Source: Rhodanobacteraceae bacterium (GTDB lineage: Bacteria; Pseudomonadota; Gammaproteobacteria; Xanthomonadales; Rhodanobacteraceae). Taken from it: a DNA stretch of 64,000 bases. Below the pieces are notes generated by a model. The model saw nothing but the letters and a program-made list of their open reading frames with translations. It ran no database searches and was not told where the DNA came from. The position numbers and the translations under genes were made by a program. Positions 1 to 7,685 of the stretch are shown here, one piece after another; within the stretch, counting starts at the first letter, position 1; each line of letters starts with the position of its first letter. Location of the stretch: contig SCQU01000023.1 in assembly GCA_004299555.1 (NCBI GenBank), positions 124,001-188,000 of the forward strand, in the 5' to 3' direction.

Positions 1-1052
1 ACCAGCGGCAACACCGGCCCGAAAATCTCTTCGCGCATGAGCGCGGTCGACTCCGGCGCGTCGAGCACCAGGGTGGGCGGCAAATCGCGCGCGCCGGGTC
101 CGGATCGGGCCAGCGGCACCACCTGCGCGCCCGCCGCCCGCGCCTCGGCCAGCCACCGTTCCAGCCGTGCGTGCTGCGCGTCGTTGACGATGCTGGCGTA
201 ATCGACGCCGGCGCGCGCATCCGGGTAGTGCTGCGCCACATAGGCGCGCAGCAAGCCGACCAGTGCGTCGCGCTCGTCGGCGTGCACCAGTACATAGTCG
301 GGCGCGATGCAGGTCTGGCCCGCGTTCAAGAACTTGCCCGCGGCGAGGCGGTCAACGTTGCGCGCGGTCACGCTGCCAGGCGCCAGCAGTGCGGGCGACT
401 TGCCGCCAAGCTCCAGCGTCACCGGCGTCAGGTTGGGCGCCGCCGCGGCCAGCACCTTGCGGCCCACCGCGGTGGAACCGGTGAACAGCAGATGATCGAA
501 GGCCAGTGCGGTAAACGCCGCTGCCACCGCGGCATCGCCTTCGATGACGGCAACCCGCGCCGGCGGGAATACCTCGGCCACCAGCGCCGCCAGCAGCGCC
601 GAGGTGCGGGGGGTGTGTTCGGAGGGCTTCAGCAGCACATGATTGCCGGCCGCCAGGGCATCGACGAGCGGGACCAGGGCCAGGTTGACCGGGTAGTTCC
701 AGGGGCTGACGATGCCAACCACGCCCAGCGGCCGGGTCAGGATCTCGCAGCGCGCCGGGAAAGACGTCGCATTGGCCGCGACCCGGCGCGGCCGCATCCA
801 GCGCTTGAGATGGCGCCGTGCGTGGTCGATCTCGTGCAGCACCGGCAGGCCGTCGGCCATGAGGGTCTCCGCGCGTGGGCGGCGGCCGAAGTCCGCCGCC
901 ACGGCCGCGACAAAATCTTCCAGCCGCGCCTTGAATGCCGCGCGCAAGCGCGCAAGGTCGGCGTCGCGCTGCGCGGCGTCCGGGATCTGTGCGCGCCACG
1001 CCGCGCGTTGGTGATCCAACAAATCCTGCATGGCGGCGGGCGACGTGTTCAT
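1..1052 (-). CDS. Coniferyl-type aldehyde dehydrogenase, C-terminus cut by window edge
   Basis: This gene would encode an NAD(P)-dependent aldehyde dehydrogenase that oxidises an aldehyde to its carboxylic acid in the cytoplasm. I translated it by eye from the ATG at 1052; about 350 codons are visible and the reading frame runs off the left edge, so roughly the last 120 residues of a normal family member are missing. The visible part has the cofactor motif FTGSTAVG (about 190-197), the general-base glutamate in LELGGKSP (E214) and the catalytic cysteine in NAGQTCIAPDY (C248). The NAGQTC-IAPDY wording and the short N-terminus point to the class that includes coniferyl aldehyde dehydrogenases and fatty aldehyde dehydrogenases. 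The real substrate cannot be told from sequence. It is divergent from the yrdA-like gene at 1109. Confidence 0.85.
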   Translation of the reverse strand, partial: MNTSPAAMQDLLDHQRAAWRAQIPDAAQRDADLARLRAAFKARLEDFVAAVAADFGRRPRAETLMADGLPVLHEIDHARRHLKRWMRPRRVAANATSFPARCEILTRPLGVVGIVSPWNYPVNLALVPLVDALAAGNHVLLKPSEHTPRTSALLAALVAEVFPPARVAVIEGDAAVAAAFTALAFDHLLFTGSTAVGRKVLAAAAPNLTPVTLELGGKSPALLAPGSVTARNVDRLAAGKFLNAGQTCIAPDYVLVHADERDALVGLLRAYVAQHYPDARAGVDYASIVNDAQHARLERWLAEARAAGAQVVPLARSGPGARDLPPTLVLDAPESTALMREEIFGPVLPL

Positions 1053-1108
1053 GGGGGTAGGCAGGCGTTACGATGACACGATCGTGATCCAGGCAGGCAT
1101 GAAGCGCA

Positions 1109-1648
1109 ATGACCAGCGTGCGGACGTACCGCGGCACCACGCCGAAACTTGGGACGCGTGTCTACATCGACCCGGCGGCAACGGTCATCGGGGCCGTGGA
1201 ACTGGGTGATGACGTGTCGGTCTGGCCGGGCGCGGTGCTGCGCGGCGACGTCAACCGCATCCACGTTGGCGCGCGCAGCAACGTGCAGGATGGCGCGATC
1301 GTGCACGTGACCCACGCCGGCCCGTACACACCCGGCGGCCTGCCTTGCGGCATCGGCGCGGATGTGACCATTGGCCACGGCGCCGTGATCCACGCCTGCA
1401 CGGTCGACGACTGCTGCCTGATCGGGATGCACGCGACGCTGCTGGATGGCGCGGTGGTGCAACACCACGCATTGGTTGGCGCGGGTGCGCTGGTGGCGCC
1501 CGGCAAGACGGTCGGGGCGGGCGAGCTCTGGGTCGGCAACCCGGCCCGCCGCGTGCGCAAGCTTTCCGACCGCGAAATCGAAGCCCTGCAGTACTCGGCG
1601 CGTCACTACGTCACGCTGAAGGACGAATATCTCGCGGCCCTGTCGTAG
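1109..1648 (+). CDS. yrdA: Gamma-carbonic-anhydrase-like hexapeptide protein (YrdA family)
   Basis: The 179-residue protein is a left-handed beta-helix (hexapeptide repeat) protein of the gamma carbonic anhydrase family, which forms trimers with metal sites between subunits. Repeats of the form [IV]G-x4 run from about residue 20 to 145 (for example IGADVTIGH, VGAGALVAPG). The likely metal ligands H66 or H69, H90 and H95 are present in VHVTH and IGHGAVIHAC. The C-terminal helix contains the family sequence YSARHYVTLKDEYL. Homologues are called YrdA or PaaY; carbonic anhydrase activity is proven for only some members, so the enzymatic role here is inferred. Its stop faces the stop of aroE, 32 bp away. 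Confidence 0.88.
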   Translation: MTSVRTYRGTTPKLGTRVYIDPAATVIGAVELGDDVSVWPGAVLRGDVNRIHVGARSNVQDGAIVHVTHAGPYTPGGLPCGIGADVTIGHGAVIHACTVDDCCLIGMHATLLDGAVVQHHALVGAGALVAPGKTVGAGELWVGNPARRVRKLSDREIEALQYSARHYVTLKDEYLAALS

Positions 1649-1680
1649 AGGCACACCCTGCGCGCGAGCGCACACCACGC

Positions 1681-2505
1681 CTACTCCTGGAGTGTGCGCA
1701 ACGCGGCATCCGTGTCCGGCCACACGCCGTGCCAGCGTGCGAACGATGCCGCCGCGGTTTCAACCAGCATCCCGAGGCCATCGGACGCGGCGGCGCACCC
1801 GGCCTGCTCCGCCCACGCAATGAAACCACGCGCGGCCGGCCCGTAGCTGAGGTCATAGGCGGACGTGCGCCGGCCTGCCAACGCGGCGGGCAGCCGCAGT
1901 GCCGCGTGCTGCACGCCCGCCGAGGTCGCGTTGATGATCAAATCGAACGCTGATTCGCCCGCAAGCACGGCCCACGCAACGGCGCGCACCCGCGCCGTTG
2001 CGGCCAGGGCGCCCGCCAGCGCCTGCGCGCGCCCGGGCGTACGATTGGCGATCACGAGGCTCGCAACGCCCGCACCGAGCAACGCGAATGCAGCGGCGCG
2101 GGCGGCACCACCCGCGCCCAGCAGCAGCGTACGGCGTCCGCAAGGATCCATCCCACGGCGCCCGCGCAGGTCCGCCAGCATCCCTGCGCCATCATTGCTG
2201 TCGGCCTCGATCCGCCCATCCGGTAACGCGGTCAGCACGTTGGCCACGCCAAGCCCCTGCGCGGCTGGCGTACGCACGTCGGCCAGCGCAAACGCCGCGG
2301 CTTTGTACGGCAGCGTGACGTTGGCGCCACGCCCGCCGTGGGCAAAAAACGCACGCACGCCGTCGGCAAACCTCGCGGATGTTGCATCCATTGCCGTGTA
2401 CTCGAGCACGATGCCGGTTTGTGCGGCAAACAGCGCGTGCAGCCGCGGCGAGCGCGAGTGCGCAACCGGGTGGCCGAAGACGGCGAAACGCGGAACCTGG
2501 CTCAT
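1681..2505 (-). CDS. aroE: Shikimate dehydrogenase (NADP+)
   Basis: AroE reduces 3-dehydroshikimate to shikimate with NADPH, the fourth step of the chorismate pathway. The 274 residues match the usual length. The N-terminal substrate domain has the SRSP shikimate-binding segment (17-20) and the catalytic lysine in NVTLPYK (K68). The partner aspartate is D105 in SNDGAG. The nucleotide-binding loop follows as LLGAGGAARA and the NADP-phosphate site as NRTPGRA. The C-terminal DGLGMLVETAA matches the conserved helix. The gene stands alone, convergent with yrdA, and starts with ATG at 2505. Confidence 0.95.
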   Translation of the reverse strand: MSQVPRFAVFGHPVAHSRSPRLHALFAAQTGIVLEYTAMDATSARFADGVRAFFAHGGRGANVTLPYKAAAFALADVRTPAAQGLGVANVLTALPDGRIEADSNDGAGMLADLRGRRGMDPCGRRTLLLGAGGAARAAAFALLGAGVASLVIANRTPGRAQALAGALAATARVRAVAWAVLAGESAFDLIINATSAGVQHAALRLPAALAGRRTSAYDLSYGPAARGFIAWAEQAGCAAASDGLGMLVETAAASFARWHGVWPDTDAALRTLQE

Positions 2506-2604
2506 CGGCGCAGTGTAAGGGCCACGCTGCAGCGACGCCGCAGCGTCGCAACCGGTGAGACGGTGCCGCGGCAGGCTGACCGTGCCTTGCCACCGGAGCC
2601 CGTC

Positions 2605-2808
2605 ATGTCACACCAAGCCACCACCACGACCCATCCTGCAACCGACGCCCTGACCTTGACCGCCGCCACCTGGCTCGCCGCGGGCGGCGTATTGCTTGGC
2701 CTCACGCCGTTGCCGCTGCACGATCCGACCCTCGGCTGGTCGCCCGCCTTCTGGCTCCTCGCCGCGCCCGCGGTGTTGCTGGTGGCCCGGCACTGGCTCA
2801 GGCGCTGA
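2605..2808 (+). CDS. Small two-helix membrane protein of unknown function
   Basis: A 67-residue open frame starts with ATG at 2605, preceded by GGAG about ten bases upstream. The product has a polar Thr-rich N-terminus and two hydrophobic stretches (about 20-37 and 47-62) separated by a short loop, and ends with an Arg-rich tail (RHWLRR), so it would be a two-span inner membrane protein with both ends probably cytoplasmic. I do not recognise a family. Its last 11 bases overlap the end of the convergent RimK-like gene (stop at 2798-2800), so the two messages are partly antisense. A longer upstream reading in the same frame lacks a plausible start. Confidence 0.5.
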   Translation: MSHQATTTTHPATDALTLTAATWLAAGGVLLGLTPLPLHDPTLGWSPAFWLLAAPAVLLVARHWLRR

Positions 2809-4279
2809 CCCCGTTGCGCTTGGCTTCCATCCGGCGCAACAGCTCGCGCACGATGCGCAGGTACAGTTCCTCGCCCAACTCGGCGTCCTCCACGCCGGCG
2901 TCGATCGAGGGGTTGTCGTTCACCTCGATCAGCACCGTGCGATCGTGGGTCTTCTTGATGTCCACGCCATACAGGCCGTTGCCGATCGCACCCGAGCCGC
3001 GCAGGGCCAGCTTCACGACGTCGGCCGGCGCGTCGTCGACCTTGACGCACTCGAACCCGCCGGCCCGCGCACTGCCGCGCGCGCTGTGGTTGTAGATCTG
3101 CCAGTGCCCGCGCGACATGAAGTATTTGCAGGCAAACAGCGGCTTGCGGTTGAGCACGCCGATGCGCCAGTCGAACTTGGTGTACAGGAATTCCTGGGCA
3201 ATCAGCAGCGCGGTGCTCTGGAACAGGCGATGGGCCGATTCCACCAGCTGTGCTTCGTCATCGACCTTCACCACGCCGCGTGAAAACGAACCATCCGGAA
3301 CTTTCAGCACGATCGGAAAGCCGAGCTTTGCCGGCAGTTCGTGCAGCTGCTTCGGATCGTCCTTGAACAACACTTCCGAGTGCGGCACCGCGATCTTGTG
3401 CGCGCGCAACAGGTCGTTCAGGTAGATCTTGTTGGTACAGCGCAGGATCGAAGTCGGGTCGTCGATCACCACCATGCCTTCGCGCTCGGCCTTGTGCGAA
3501 AAGCGGTAGGTATGATCGTCCGGTGCCGTGGTCTCGCGAATGAACAGTCCGTCGTATTCGGCCAGCCGCGGATAGTCGTGCTTGTGGATCGGGTCCACCT
3601 CGACCCCGAGCTCCTTGCCGGCGGCGACGAACTGCTTCAGCGCACGCGGGTTTGATGGCGGCAGGGTTTCACCCGGCTTGACCAGCATCGCCAGGTCATA
3701 GCGGAACTGCTTGCGCGCGCGCGGCTTGCGCCACAAGCGCTTGGAGAACGTATCCAACGCCTGGGCAAAGGCGTCCTCCTGGCCATCATCGAGCGTGTGC
3801 AGCCCGACCGGCTTGATCGCGCTGATCTGCCACACGCGGTCGCGTTCGAATTCGATCCTGAGCAGCGGACAGGGAAAGGTCTCGAACACCTGCCGCGCCA
3901 GATCCTGCAGCGCCGGGTACGAGGTAACCCCAAAGTACACCAGAACGCCAAGGTCGGTGGTGTCCTGGCCGCCCACCGGCAGGAAGTGCCCGAGCTTCTG
4001 GTTCAGGTCCTCGACGTCCAGCCCATACAGCGCGCGCTTGCGCAGATCGCTGATGGTGCGCACCGAGGGCACCACCCGGTGCCCGCGGGCTTCGCCCAGC
4101 AACGACACGTAGTGGCCAATGCCGAGGTACTTGTAGTTGCGGCACAGGTTGATGACGTGGGTGCGCTCGCCGCCATCGATCGGCTCGCGCAGATACTGCG
4201 TTGCGGTGACGACGTTGTCGGACGGGTAGTACGAACCCCAGTCCGAGTGTTTTTCGACGACGATGACCAGCCTGCTCAT
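2798..4279 (-). CDS. RimK-like ATP-grasp amidoligase with RLAN N-terminal domain
   Basis: The 493-residue protein joins an N-terminal RLAN-type domain (about 1-150, with SDWGSYYPSDNVVTATQYL and NLCRNYKYLGIGHYVSLL) to a C-terminal ATP-grasp domain of the RimK family (about 200-490). ATP-grasp features are the lysine region FPIVLKVPDGSFSRGV, the DWRIGVLN segment and the metal-binding VLIEVNDNPSID near the end. RimK relatives ligate amino acids to a carboxylate with ATP; RLAN-type members are not RimK itself and their substrate is unknown. I chose ATG 4279 because AGGAAG lies just upstream and the protein then begins at the conserved MSRLVIVVEK; upstream frame is Arg/Ala-rich noise. It is divergent from an acetyltransferase gene, a recurrent neighbour of this family. 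Confidence 0.85.
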   Translation of the reverse strand: MSRLVIVVEKHSDWGSYYPSDNVVTATQYLREPIDGGERTHVINLCRNYKYLGIGHYVSLLGEARGHRVVPSVRTISDLRKRALYGLDVEDLNQKLGHFLPVGGQDTTDLGVLVYFGVTSYPALQDLARQVFETFPCPLLRIEFERDRVWQISAIKPVGLHTLDDGQEDAFAQALDTFSKRLWRKPRARKQFRYDLAMLVKPGETLPPSNPRALKQFVAAGKELGVEVDPIHKHDYPRLAEYDGLFIRETTAPDDHTYRFSHKAEREGMVVIDDPTSILRCTNKIYLNDLLRAHKIAVPHSEVLFKDDPKQLHELPAKLGFPIVLKVPDGSFSRGVVKVDDEAQLVESAHRLFQSTALLIAQEFLYTKFDWRIGVLNRKPLFACKYFMSRGHWQIYNHSARGSARAGGFECVKVDDAPADVVKLALRGSGAIGNGLYGVDIKKTHDRTVLIEVNDNPSIDAGVEDAELGEELYLRIVRELLRRMEAKRNGVSA

Positions 4280-4447
4280 GGAAACCCGCTTCCTGTGGCA
4301 GCGCAAGCCCGTGTCGCCGGCCGCGCGTGGACCCTCCGAGACTGGGCAGTGTCGGTACGCCGCCAACTGAACGCAAGAGGCGGCGGCCGGCCCGCTGTCC
4401 GGCATTCAGGCTTGCGCGGCCGCCGGCGCCGCGGCACGCTGGCATCC

Positions 4448-4924
4448 ATGCCGTCGCATCGATCCGTGATCCGCATTCGCCGCGCCAGCGCCGCCGATCT
4501 CGACGCCCTGGTGGCGCTTGAGCAGGCTACCTTCACCAGCGACCGGATCAGCCGCCGGCAATGGCGCCGGCACATCTCCAACGCCAACGCCAGCCTCCGG
4601 GTGCATGGAACCCGAGGCCACGTCGACGCCGCTGCCCTGGTGTTCTACCGCCGCCACTCGAGCCACGCGCGGCTGTACTCACTCGCGGTCGCCGCCGACG
4701 CCCGTGGCGCGGGCCTTGGCGGCCGCCTGCTCGGTGCGGCCGAAGCCGCCGCACGCGCGCACGGCTGCAGCGGCATGCGCCTTGAGGTCCGCGTCGACAA
4801 CGCCACGGCGATCGCGCTTTACACACGCCACGGTTATGTGCGCATCGCGCGGCTGCCGGGCTACTACGAAGACGGCGGCGATGGCTGGCGCTTCGGCAAG
4901 GCACTGGCAACCGGTGCCGGATAA
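4448..4924 (+). CDS. GNAT-family N-acetyltransferase
   Basis: This 158-residue protein is a single GNAT domain that transfers an acetyl group from acetyl-CoA to an amine. The start is ATG 4448, giving MPSHRSVIRIRRASAADLDALVALE, the usual GNAT first strand and helix. Motif A is seen as LYSLAVAADARGAGLGGRLL (about 79-98), which contains the acetyl-CoA pyrophosphate loop R-G-A-G-L-G; motif B follows with LEVRVDNATAIALYTRHGY. It resembles RimI-like enzymes, but the partner is unlikely to be ribosomal: the divergent RimK-like ligase begins 168 bp away and the two probably act on one small peptide-like compound (inference). The stop lies 67 bp before lptM. Confidence 0.85.
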   Translation: MPSHRSVIRIRRASAADLDALVALEQATFTSDRISRRQWRRHISNANASLRVHGTRGHVDAAALVFYRRHSSHARLYSLAVAADARGAGLGGRLLGAAEAAARAHGCSGMRLEVRVDNATAIALYTRHGYVRIARLPGYYEDGGDGWRFGKALATGAG

Positions 4925-4991
4925 CGCCGTCGCGACCCAAGCCGCCGCTGCCCACCTATACTCGCGGCAGTTTCCAACCGGGGCTGCCTGC

Positions 4992-5180
4992 ATGCGCCGT
5001 CTCATCGTATCGATCGTGCTCGTACTTGGCGTCACGCTGCTCTCCGGCTGCGGGCAAAAAGGCCCGCTGACCCTGCCGCGTGCGCAGGTCGCGGCGCCGG
5101 CCAGCGCGGCATCGGCGGGCGCCGCCCCGGCGACACCCGCCACTGCGGCCACGCCGGCCGCCGCGTCCAGCAGCCACTGA
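4992..5180 (+). CDS. lptM: LPS translocon maturation lipoprotein LptM (YifL)
   Basis: A 62-residue lipoprotein precursor. It has a basic start (MRR), a hydrophobic helix and the lipobox LLSGC with the lipidated cysteine at position 20, followed at once by the family signature CGQKGPL and then LTLP. The rest is a low-complexity Ala/Thr/Pro tail. LptM is an outer-membrane-directed lipoprotein that helps LptD form its correct disulfides in the LPS translocon. The position directly upstream of dapF, as in enterobacteria and pseudomonads, supports the call. The gene is short and easily missed; the ATG at 4992 is the only start that places KR/RR residues before the hydrophobic core. Confidence 0.88.
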   Translation: MRRLIVSIVLVLGVTLLSGCGQKGPLTLPRAQVAAPASAASAGAAPATPATAATPAAASSSH

Positions 5181-5193
5181 CGCCGGCAGGGAC

Positions 5194-6102
5194 ATGGGCC
5201 TCCATTTCAGCAAAATGCATGGCCTCGGCAACGACTTCGTCGTGCTCGACGCACGCAGCCGGGCCCCTGCGCTCGATCCCCGCCGCATTCGCGCGATGGC
5301 CGACCGCCACACGGGGATAGGCTTTGATCAGCTGCTGGTGATCGAACCGGCGCGCGACCCGGCGTGCATCGCCGCCTACTCCATCTACAACGCCGACGGC
5401 TCGCCGGCAGAGCAGTGCGGCAACGGTGCGCGCTGCATCGCTGCGTGGCTTGAACGCGCGGGCGCACTCGAGCGCGGCATCATCGCGCAGTTTGAAAGCC
5501 CCGCCGGCACGATTGGCATGCGCCTCACCGCGGCCAACGCCGTCACCGTGGAAATGGGTGAACCCGATTTCGACCCCGCACACGTACCCTTCACCGCCTG
5601 CGGTTCGGCCCTGGTCCACCCCCTGGAGGTTGCCGGCGAGCGCGTTGAAATTTCCGTGGTGTCGATGGGCAACCCGCACGCGATACTGGAAGTCCCCGAC
5701 GTCACCGCGCCCGAGGTCGACCGCCTGGGCCCGCGCATCACCGCGCACCCGCGGTTCGCCCACGGCGTCAACGCAGGTTTTGCGCAGGTACTCGATGCCG
5801 GCCACCTGAAACTGCGGGTCCACGAACGCGGCGCCGGGTGGACCCTGGCCTGTGGCAGTGGCGCCTGCGCCGCGGTCGCCGCCTTGTACCGGCGTGGCCG
5901 CGTGGGCGCCAGTGTCAACGTGGCGCTTCCCGGCGGCCAGCTTGCGATCGCCTGGGACGGTCCCGGCCACCCGTTGTGGATGACCGGTCCGGCGGCATTC
6001 GTGTTTGACGGCGAGTGGCTGGGCGTCCAGCACGATTGCGCCGGCCCGCGCGACTCAGCACACTGTGCGCCAGGCAACCGGAGCCCAGCATGGCGGAAAT
6101 GA
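5194..6102 (+). CDS. dapF: Diaminopimelate epimerase
   Basis: DapF converts LL-2,6-diaminopimelate to the meso form, the precursor of lysine and of peptidoglycan cross-links; it is cofactor-independent and uses two cysteines. Both are present: C75 in AEQCGNGAR and C220 in TLACGSGACA. The N-terminal KMHGLGNDFVVLDAR is diagnostic. The 302 residues are about 25 longer than the E. coli enzyme; the excess is a Cys/Pro-rich C-terminal tail after the final beta strand, and its last codons overlap the start of the DUF484 gene by 13 bp. It lies 13 bp after lptM, so lptM-dapF-DUF484-xerC is almost certainly one operon. Confidence 0.96.
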   Translation: MGLHFSKMHGLGNDFVVLDARSRAPALDPRRIRAMADRHTGIGFDQLLVIEPARDPACIAAYSIYNADGSPAEQCGNGARCIAAWLERAGALERGIIAQFESPAGTIGMRLTAANAVTVEMGEPDFDPAHVPFTACGSALVHPLEVAGERVEISVVSMGNPHAILEVPDVTAPEVDRLGPRITAHPRFAHGVNAGFAQVLDAGHLKLRVHERGAGWTLACGSGACAAVAALYRRGRVGASVNVALPGGQLAIAWDGPGHPLWMTGPAAFVFDGEWLGVQHDCAGPRDSAHCAPGNRSPAWRK

Positions 6103-6773
6103 CCCTGAAGCAAAGCCTGACGGCGATGGACGTCGCCGAGTACCTGCGCCAGCACCCGCGTTTCCTCGAGCATTTCCCCGACGTCGCTGCCGAGCTGGTG
6201 ATGCCGCGCGAAAACGGCCCCGCCGCGTCGCTGGCGGTCTACCAGCTGGAAACCCTGCGCGCGCGCAACAGCGAGCTGAACACCCGGCTGGCGGAACTGG
6301 TCGCCATCGCGTCGGACAACGAGCAGCTGATGGTGCGCGTACACACGCTCACGGTGGGCCTGTTGCGCGACGACAACCTGGTCGATGTCCTGAAAAGTTT
6401 CGTCGGCACCCTGCAGGAAGATTTCCACACCGACAAGACACGCGTGGTGTTGTTCCGCGACGGCGCCGACCTGCCCCGCGCGGAATGGCTGATCTGCGTG
6501 CCGCAAGGCGCGTCAGCGCTGCCGGAGTTCGCGGATTTCCTGCAGCGTGGCGATCCGGCCTGCGGCCGCCTGGCACCGGCCAAGCTGGCGCGCCTGTTCG
6601 GCGCAGACTTCGGTCAGGTGCAGTCCACCGCGCTGCTGAAGATCGGCCACACCGGCATGCTGGCGATCGGCAGCCACAATCCCAATCGCTTCCACCCCGG
6701 CATTGGCACCTTGTTCCTGAAACTGATCGCGCAGGCACTGGATGCCGCGATCGCGCGTTTCCCGGCCACATGA
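6090..6773 (+). CDS. DUF484 family protein (GAF-like), YigA homologue
   Basis: The 227-residue protein starts with ATG 6090 after a CCGGAGC ribosome site. It has an N-terminal helical segment with VAEYLRQHPRFLEHFPDV (about 13-30), which is the DUF484 hallmark, then a heptad-rich helix (residues 55-85), and a GAF-like domain with the conserved stretch ALLKIGHTGMLAIGS near the C-terminus. The molecular function is unknown. It sits between dapF and xerC in many proteobacteria, and the one-base gap to the xerC start points to translational coupling. A role linked to chromosome dimer resolution or cell division is only suggested by this context. Confidence 0.88.
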   Translation: MAEMTLKQSLTAMDVAEYLRQHPRFLEHFPDVAAELVMPRENGPAASLAVYQLETLRARNSELNTRLAELVAIASDNEQLMVRVHTLTVGLLRDDNLVDVLKSFVGTLQEDFHTDKTRVVLFRDGADLPRAEWLICVPQGASALPEFADFLQRGDPACGRLAPAKLARLFGADFGQVQSTALLKIGHTGMLAIGSHNPNRFHPGIGTLFLKLIAQALDAAIARFPAT

Positions 6774-6774
6774 G

Positions 6775-7662
6775 ATGTCCGCCCTCGGCGCCGACCCGGC
6801 CCGCTTTCTTGACTACCTCAAGGTCGAACGGCACTACTCACCCGGCACGCTGCGAAACTATGCGCACGCGCTTGATACGCTGACCCGATTTGCGGAAAGC
6901 CTGGAACTAACCGGCTGGGGTGAACTGCGCGGCGAACAGGTGCAAACCCTGGTCGCCGATGAGCACCGGCGCGGCCTTGAACCGCCTTCGCTGCGCGCGC
7001 TGTTGTCGGCGTTCCGCAGTTTTTTCCGCTTCCTCGCGCGCGAAGGCAGCATCCAGAACAACCCGGCGGCCGGCGTGCGCTCGCCCAGGATGCGGCGCAA
7101 GTTGCCCGAGGTGCTGGACGTCGATGAAGCCGCGGCGCTGGTGGAGGTCACCGCGAACGACCCGCTCGCCATCCGCGACCGTGCCATCCTCGAGCTTCTC
7201 TACTCAAGCGGCCTGCGGGTGTCGGAGCTTTGCAACACGCGCTGGCGCGACCTTGACACCGGACAGGGCCTGCTGCGGGTCACCGGCAAGGGCAACAAGA
7301 CCCGCATCGTACCGGTCGGACGCATGGCGCTCGCGGCGCTCGCCGCCCTGCGCGAATCCCAACCCGCCGGCGCGGACGACCCGATCCTGCGCGGCCGCGG
7401 CACGCACCCGTTGAGCGCCGGCGCGGTGCGTGCGCTGATCAAGCGGCGGGCACGCCAGCAGGGCGTATGGAAACGCGTGTACCCGCACCTGCTGCGGCAT
7501 TCCTGCGCGTCGCACCTGCTGGAGTCTTCCGGCAACCTGCGCGCGGTACAGGAACTCCTTGGCCACGCCGACATCTCAACGACGCAGATCTACACCCACC
7601 TCGACTTCCAGCACCTCGCCAAGGTCTACGACGCCGCACATCCGCGGGCCAAGCGCAAGTAG
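6775..7662 (+). CDS. xerC: Tyrosine recombinase XerC
   Basis: XerC works with XerD at dif to resolve chromosome dimers before division. The 295-residue protein has an N-terminal SAM-like DNA-binding domain (about 8-95, with VERHYSPGTLRNYAHAL) and a C-terminal catalytic domain. All catalytic residues are visible: R148 in SSGLRVSEL, K172 in GKGNKTR, H238 and R241 in HLLRHSCASHLL, H264 in LGHADIST and the nucleophile Y273 in TQIYTH. The start is ATG 6775, one base after the DUF484 stop. The C-terminus is convergent with the sulfotransferase gene 23 bp away. Confidence 0.95.
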   Translation: MSALGADPARFLDYLKVERHYSPGTLRNYAHALDTLTRFAESLELTGWGELRGEQVQTLVADEHRRGLEPPSLRALLSAFRSFFRFLAREGSIQNNPAAGVRSPRMRRKLPEVLDVDEAAALVEVTANDPLAIRDRAILELLYSSGLRVSELCNTRWRDLDTGQGLLRVTGKGNKTRIVPVGRMALAALAALRESQPAGADDPILRGRGTHPLSAGAVRALIKRRARQQGVWKRVYPHLLRHSCASHLLESSGNLRAVQELLGHADISTTQIYTHLDFQHLAKVYDAAHPRAKRK

Positions 7663-7685
7663 CGTCTGCGTACAGCAACCGCCCA

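Noticed and set aside
352-1140. Long minus-strand open frame overlapping the aldehyde dehydrogenase
   Set aside because: It is a shifted frame; the dehydrogenase frame holds the catalytic motifs and the other reads as Arg/Ala/Gly-rich noise, common in high-GC DNA.
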